Positions 61,911 to 64,000 of a stretch of 64,000 bases of DNA are shown one piece after another. The first letter of the stretch is position 1. Each line of letters begins with the position of its first letter. The notes beneath the pieces are model-generated. The model was not told the DNA's origin. It was given only the letters and a program-made list of their open reading frames with translations, and ran no database searches. The stretch comes from Mesorhizobium sp. M4B.F.Ca.ET.203.01.1.1 (GTDB lineage Bacteria > Pseudomonadota > Alphaproteobacteria > Rhizobiales > Rhizobiaceae): assembly GCF_004791025.1 (NCBI RefSeq), contig NZ_SRUO01000014.1:1-64000 (forward strand). The letters are read 5' to 3'. A program made the translations under genes and the position numbers.

Positions 61911-64000
61911 ATGCCGGGGGAAAACCCGCCTCGCGCGGGACAGGCCGTTTCCGGCGGCCAAAGCGATTCGGTGAGATCGGGCTCCGCCGTCAGGGGCGGG
62001 CGTTTGCTGCGGCGTGCCGGTGTCCGCATGGCGGCGCTGCTTGCCGGCTCGGCGCTTTGCAGCCCGTTACTTGGCCTTGCGGCGCATGCCGAAGCCGGCG
62101 TCGCGCAATCGGCCGGACTATCGGTCAGCACGGTCGAGGTCATGCAGCTCGCCATGTTCGCCGGGGTCATGGGGGCCGCCCTTGTCTCGGCCATCTTCCT
62201 GATCCGCGAAAGAGCCCGCACGTCGGCGCAGAACGCCGAGCTCAGGACCCGCATCGCCGACGTCAACGCGGCGCTGCAGCGCTCCGAGGCGCTGCTCAAT
62301 CTGCGCGACCAGCGCGTCGTGGTGTGGGCTTCCGAGAACAAGAAGCCGGAACTCATCGGCACATTGCCGCTGGAGAGCGGCGCGCCCGAGGACCGCGCCG
62401 CCTTCCTCGCCTTCGGCCGCTGGCTGATGCCAGTTTCGGCCGCCGCGCTCGAGCATGCCGTGGCGGCGTTGCGGGAAAAGGCAAGGACCTTCGATCTCGT
62501 CATCGAGACGCAGGCCGGGGTGCCGCTCGAGGTGCAGGGCCGCAAGAGCGCGGCGCATGTGCTGGTGCGCTTCGTCTCGCTGTCTGAAACGCTGCGCGGC
62601 CAGGCAAGGCTGAAGATCGAGAACCAGCGGCTCAGCGCCGACTACGACACCATGCTCGGCCTGCTCGACGCGCTGAAGATGCCGACCTGGCTGCGCGCCG
62701 CCGACGGGCGGCTGAAATGGGTCAACCGCGCCTATGCCGAGGCGGTCGAGGCGCCAAATGCCGAAGCCGCGGTGCGCGAGGCCAAGGAGTTCCTCGGCGG
62801 CCAGGCGCGCGAACAGATCGCCGAGCAGCACAAGGCGCGGCCGGTGTTCGAGCAGACGCTGTCGACGGTGATCGAAGGCGATCGCCGCATGTTCTCGGTG
62901 ACCGATTTCGCCGGTGCCGACGGCTCGGCCGGGCTTGCCTGCGACACCAGCGCCACCGAAACCATCCGCGGCGAGTATGAGCGCACGGTGCGCAGCCACG
63001 CCGACACGCTCGACCAGCTCAACACCGCGGTCGCCATCTTCGACGCCAACGAGAAGCTGCGTTTCTTCAACCAGGCGTTCCAGAAACTGTGGAACCTCGA
63101 CAGCGGCTTCCTGCACAGCGCACCGGACAATGCCCTGCTGCTCGACCGGCTGCGCAGCGAGGGCAAGATCGCCGAGCAGCCGGAGTGGCGGCGCTGGAAG
63201 GAAGGCCTGCTCGGCGCCTATCGCGCGGTCGAATCGCAGGAGCACTGGTGGCACTTGCCCGACGGCAAGACCATTCGCGTGGTGGCCAATCCGCAGCCCA
63301 AGGGCGGCGTGACCTGGGTGTTCGAGAACCTGACCGAGAAGATGGATCTCGAAAGCCGCTACCAGACGGCGGTGCGCGTCCAGGGCGAAACGCTGGACAA
63401 TCTCGCCGAAGGTGTCGCGGTGTTCGGTCCGGACGGTCGGCTTCGGCTGTCGAACCCGGCATTCGTGGCGCTGTGGGGACTGGACCAGGACGTGGTCAAG
63501 CCCAATGTCCATGTCTCGGCGATCCGCGACCTCTGCGACCGGCGCGCCAAGGACAGCCCGTGGGGCGGCTTCGTCGCCGCCATCACCGGTTTCGACGACG
63601 AACGCCGCGACCGCCATGGCCAGAGCGAACTCGTCAACGGCACGGTGCTCAGCTACGCCGTCATCCATCTGCCCAACGGGCAAGTGATGATGACCTTCGT
63701 CGACGTCACCGACAGCGTCAATGTAGAGCGGGCGCTGAAGGACAAGAACGAGGCGCTGGAGCGGTCCGACCAGCTGAAGAACGAGTTCGTGCAGCACGTT
63801 TCCTACGAACTGCGCTCGCCGCTGACCAACATCATCGGCTTCACCGAGCTGTTGTCGCTGCCCGCGACAGGGCCGCTGACGCCGAAGCAGCGCGAATATG
63901 TCGAGCATGTCGGCTCGTCCTCCTCGGTGCTGCTCACCATCGTCAACGACATACTGGATCTCGCCACCGTCGATGCCGGCATCATGCAGCTCGACATCTC
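61911..64000 (+). CDS. divL: DivL-like PAS sensor kinase with Tyr in the H-box (cut by window end)
   Basis: An open frame of at least 696 codons running off the window. It starts at an ATG with GAGGA. Residues 38-60 form a signal-like helix and about 78-98 a membrane helix, followed by three or more PAS-like regions (LDALKMPTWLRAADGRLKWV, TLDQLNTAVAIFDANEKLRF, TLDNLAEGVAVFGPDGRLRL). The dimerisation box reads FVQHVSYELRSPLTN, with Tyr632 where kinases have His. This is the mark of DivL, which in Caulobacter controls the CckA-CtrA cell-cycle path. The ATPase domain lies beyond the window. Confidence 0.9.
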   Translation, partial: MPGENPPRAGQAVSGGQSDSVRSGSAVRGGRLLRRAGVRMAALLAGSALCSPLLGLAAHAEAGVAQSAGLSVSTVEVMQLAMFAGVMGAALVSAIFLIRERARTSAQNAELRTRIADVNAALQRSEALLNLRDQRVVVWASENKKPELIGTLPLESGAPEDRAAFLAFGRWLMPVSAAALEHAVAALREKARTFDLVIETQAGVPLEVQGRKSAAHVLVRFVSLSETLRGQARLKIENQRLSADYDTMLGLLDALKMPTWLRAADGRLKWVNRAYAEAVEAPNAEAAVREAKEFLGGQAREQIAEQHKARPVFEQTLSTVIEGDRRMFSVTDFAGADGSAGLACDTSATETIRGEYERTVRSHADTLDQLNTAVAIFDANEKLRFFNQAFQKLWNLDSGFLHSAPDNALLLDRLRSEGKIAEQPEWRRWKEGLLGAYRAVESQEHWWHLPDGKTIRVVANPQPKGGVTWVFENLTEKMDLESRYQTAVRVQGETLDNLAEGVAVFGPDGRLRLSNPAFVALWGLDQDVVKPNVHVSAIRDLCDRRAKDSPWGGFVAAITGFDDERRDRHGQSELVNGTVLSYAVIHLPNGQVMMTFVDVTDSVNVERALKDKNEALERSDQLKNEFVQHVSYELRSPLTNIIGFTELLSLPATGPLTPKQREYVEHVGSSSSVLLTIVNDILDLATVDAGIMQLDI

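Noticed and set aside
62118..63908. A 596-codon open frame on the minus strand
   Set aside because: It is antisense to the divL-like frame, which has PAS and H-box motifs, a ribosome binding site and a continuous reading frame to the window end.

Overview
The window is a 64 kb piece of a GC-rich alphaproteobacterial chromosome, most like Mesorhizobium or a close relative in the Hyphomicrobiales. Pointers are the ChvI/ChvG two-component pair beside pckA and a truncated HprK-EIIA-HPr set, an ahcY-divL junction, hisB...hisE-coaA next to hslVU, a complete iol cluster, and dispersed palindromic intergenic elements of the rhizobial type. No prophage, complete insertion sequence or CRISPR array was seen. 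The right half (about 38-64 kb) is housekeeping DNA. The left half is metabolic accessory DNA with two toxin-antitoxin modules and at least one decayed gene.

Layout. 0-2.3 kb: a DUF1003 membrane protein, tRNA-Arg(CCG) and a small membrane protein. 2.3-4.8 kb: a coniferyl-alcohol-dehydrogenase-like SDR, an aldehyde dehydrogenase and the frameshifted tail of an acyl-CoA ligase, i.e. a broken hydroxycinnamate-type operon. 5-6.9 kb: a methyltransferase and a GNAT/DUF1778 toxin-antitoxin pair. 6.9-12.2 kb: a LacI regulator and a sugar ABC transporter. 12.6-15.1 kb: phosphonate genes phnN, phnM and a DUF1045 gene. 15.2-23.4 kb: inositol catabolism (iolB, iolE, iolD, iolC fused to a DUF2090 domain, an RpiR-type iolR and a Gfo/Idh/MocA dehydrogenase). 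23.4-27.5 kb: a WYL regulator with a LysE exporter, aroG behind an apparent attenuator with a Phe/Trp/Tyr-rich leader peptide, and vapBC. 27.7-37.6 kb: an inositol-type ABC transporter, inositol dehydrogenase and SDR, then a LacI regulator and a MocD/MocE/MocF-like oxygenase set ending in a divergent PanB-family gene. 37.6-42 kb: a DUF1402 gene and hslU/hslV with two genes between them. 42-48 kb: the his operon with DUF2628, DUF1330 and arginase-family genes inserted, then coaA. 48-53 kb: envelope glycosyltransfer genes. 53-56 kb: alkB-like, arfB-like and pckA. 56-60 kb: chvI, chvG, hprK, EIIA and HPr. 60-64 kb: ahcY and divL, the latter running off the end.

How the parts fit. The 15-37 kb stretch reads as one inositol / methyl-inositol (rhizopine-like) catabolic island. 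The ABC transporter imports a cyclitol. A MocDEF-type ferredoxin oxygenase could O-demethylate a methylated cyclitol. Inositol dehydrogenase and IolEDCB would then degrade the ring. Candidate operators support this: a perfect GGAA-N6-TTCC site before iolC with imperfect copies elsewhere, and a TGATAG-N3-CTATCA site both upstream of the transporter and between the LacI gene and the oxygenase operon. The most notable items are the aroG attenuator and the PanB-like protein, which appears to lack the usual PanB metal ligands.
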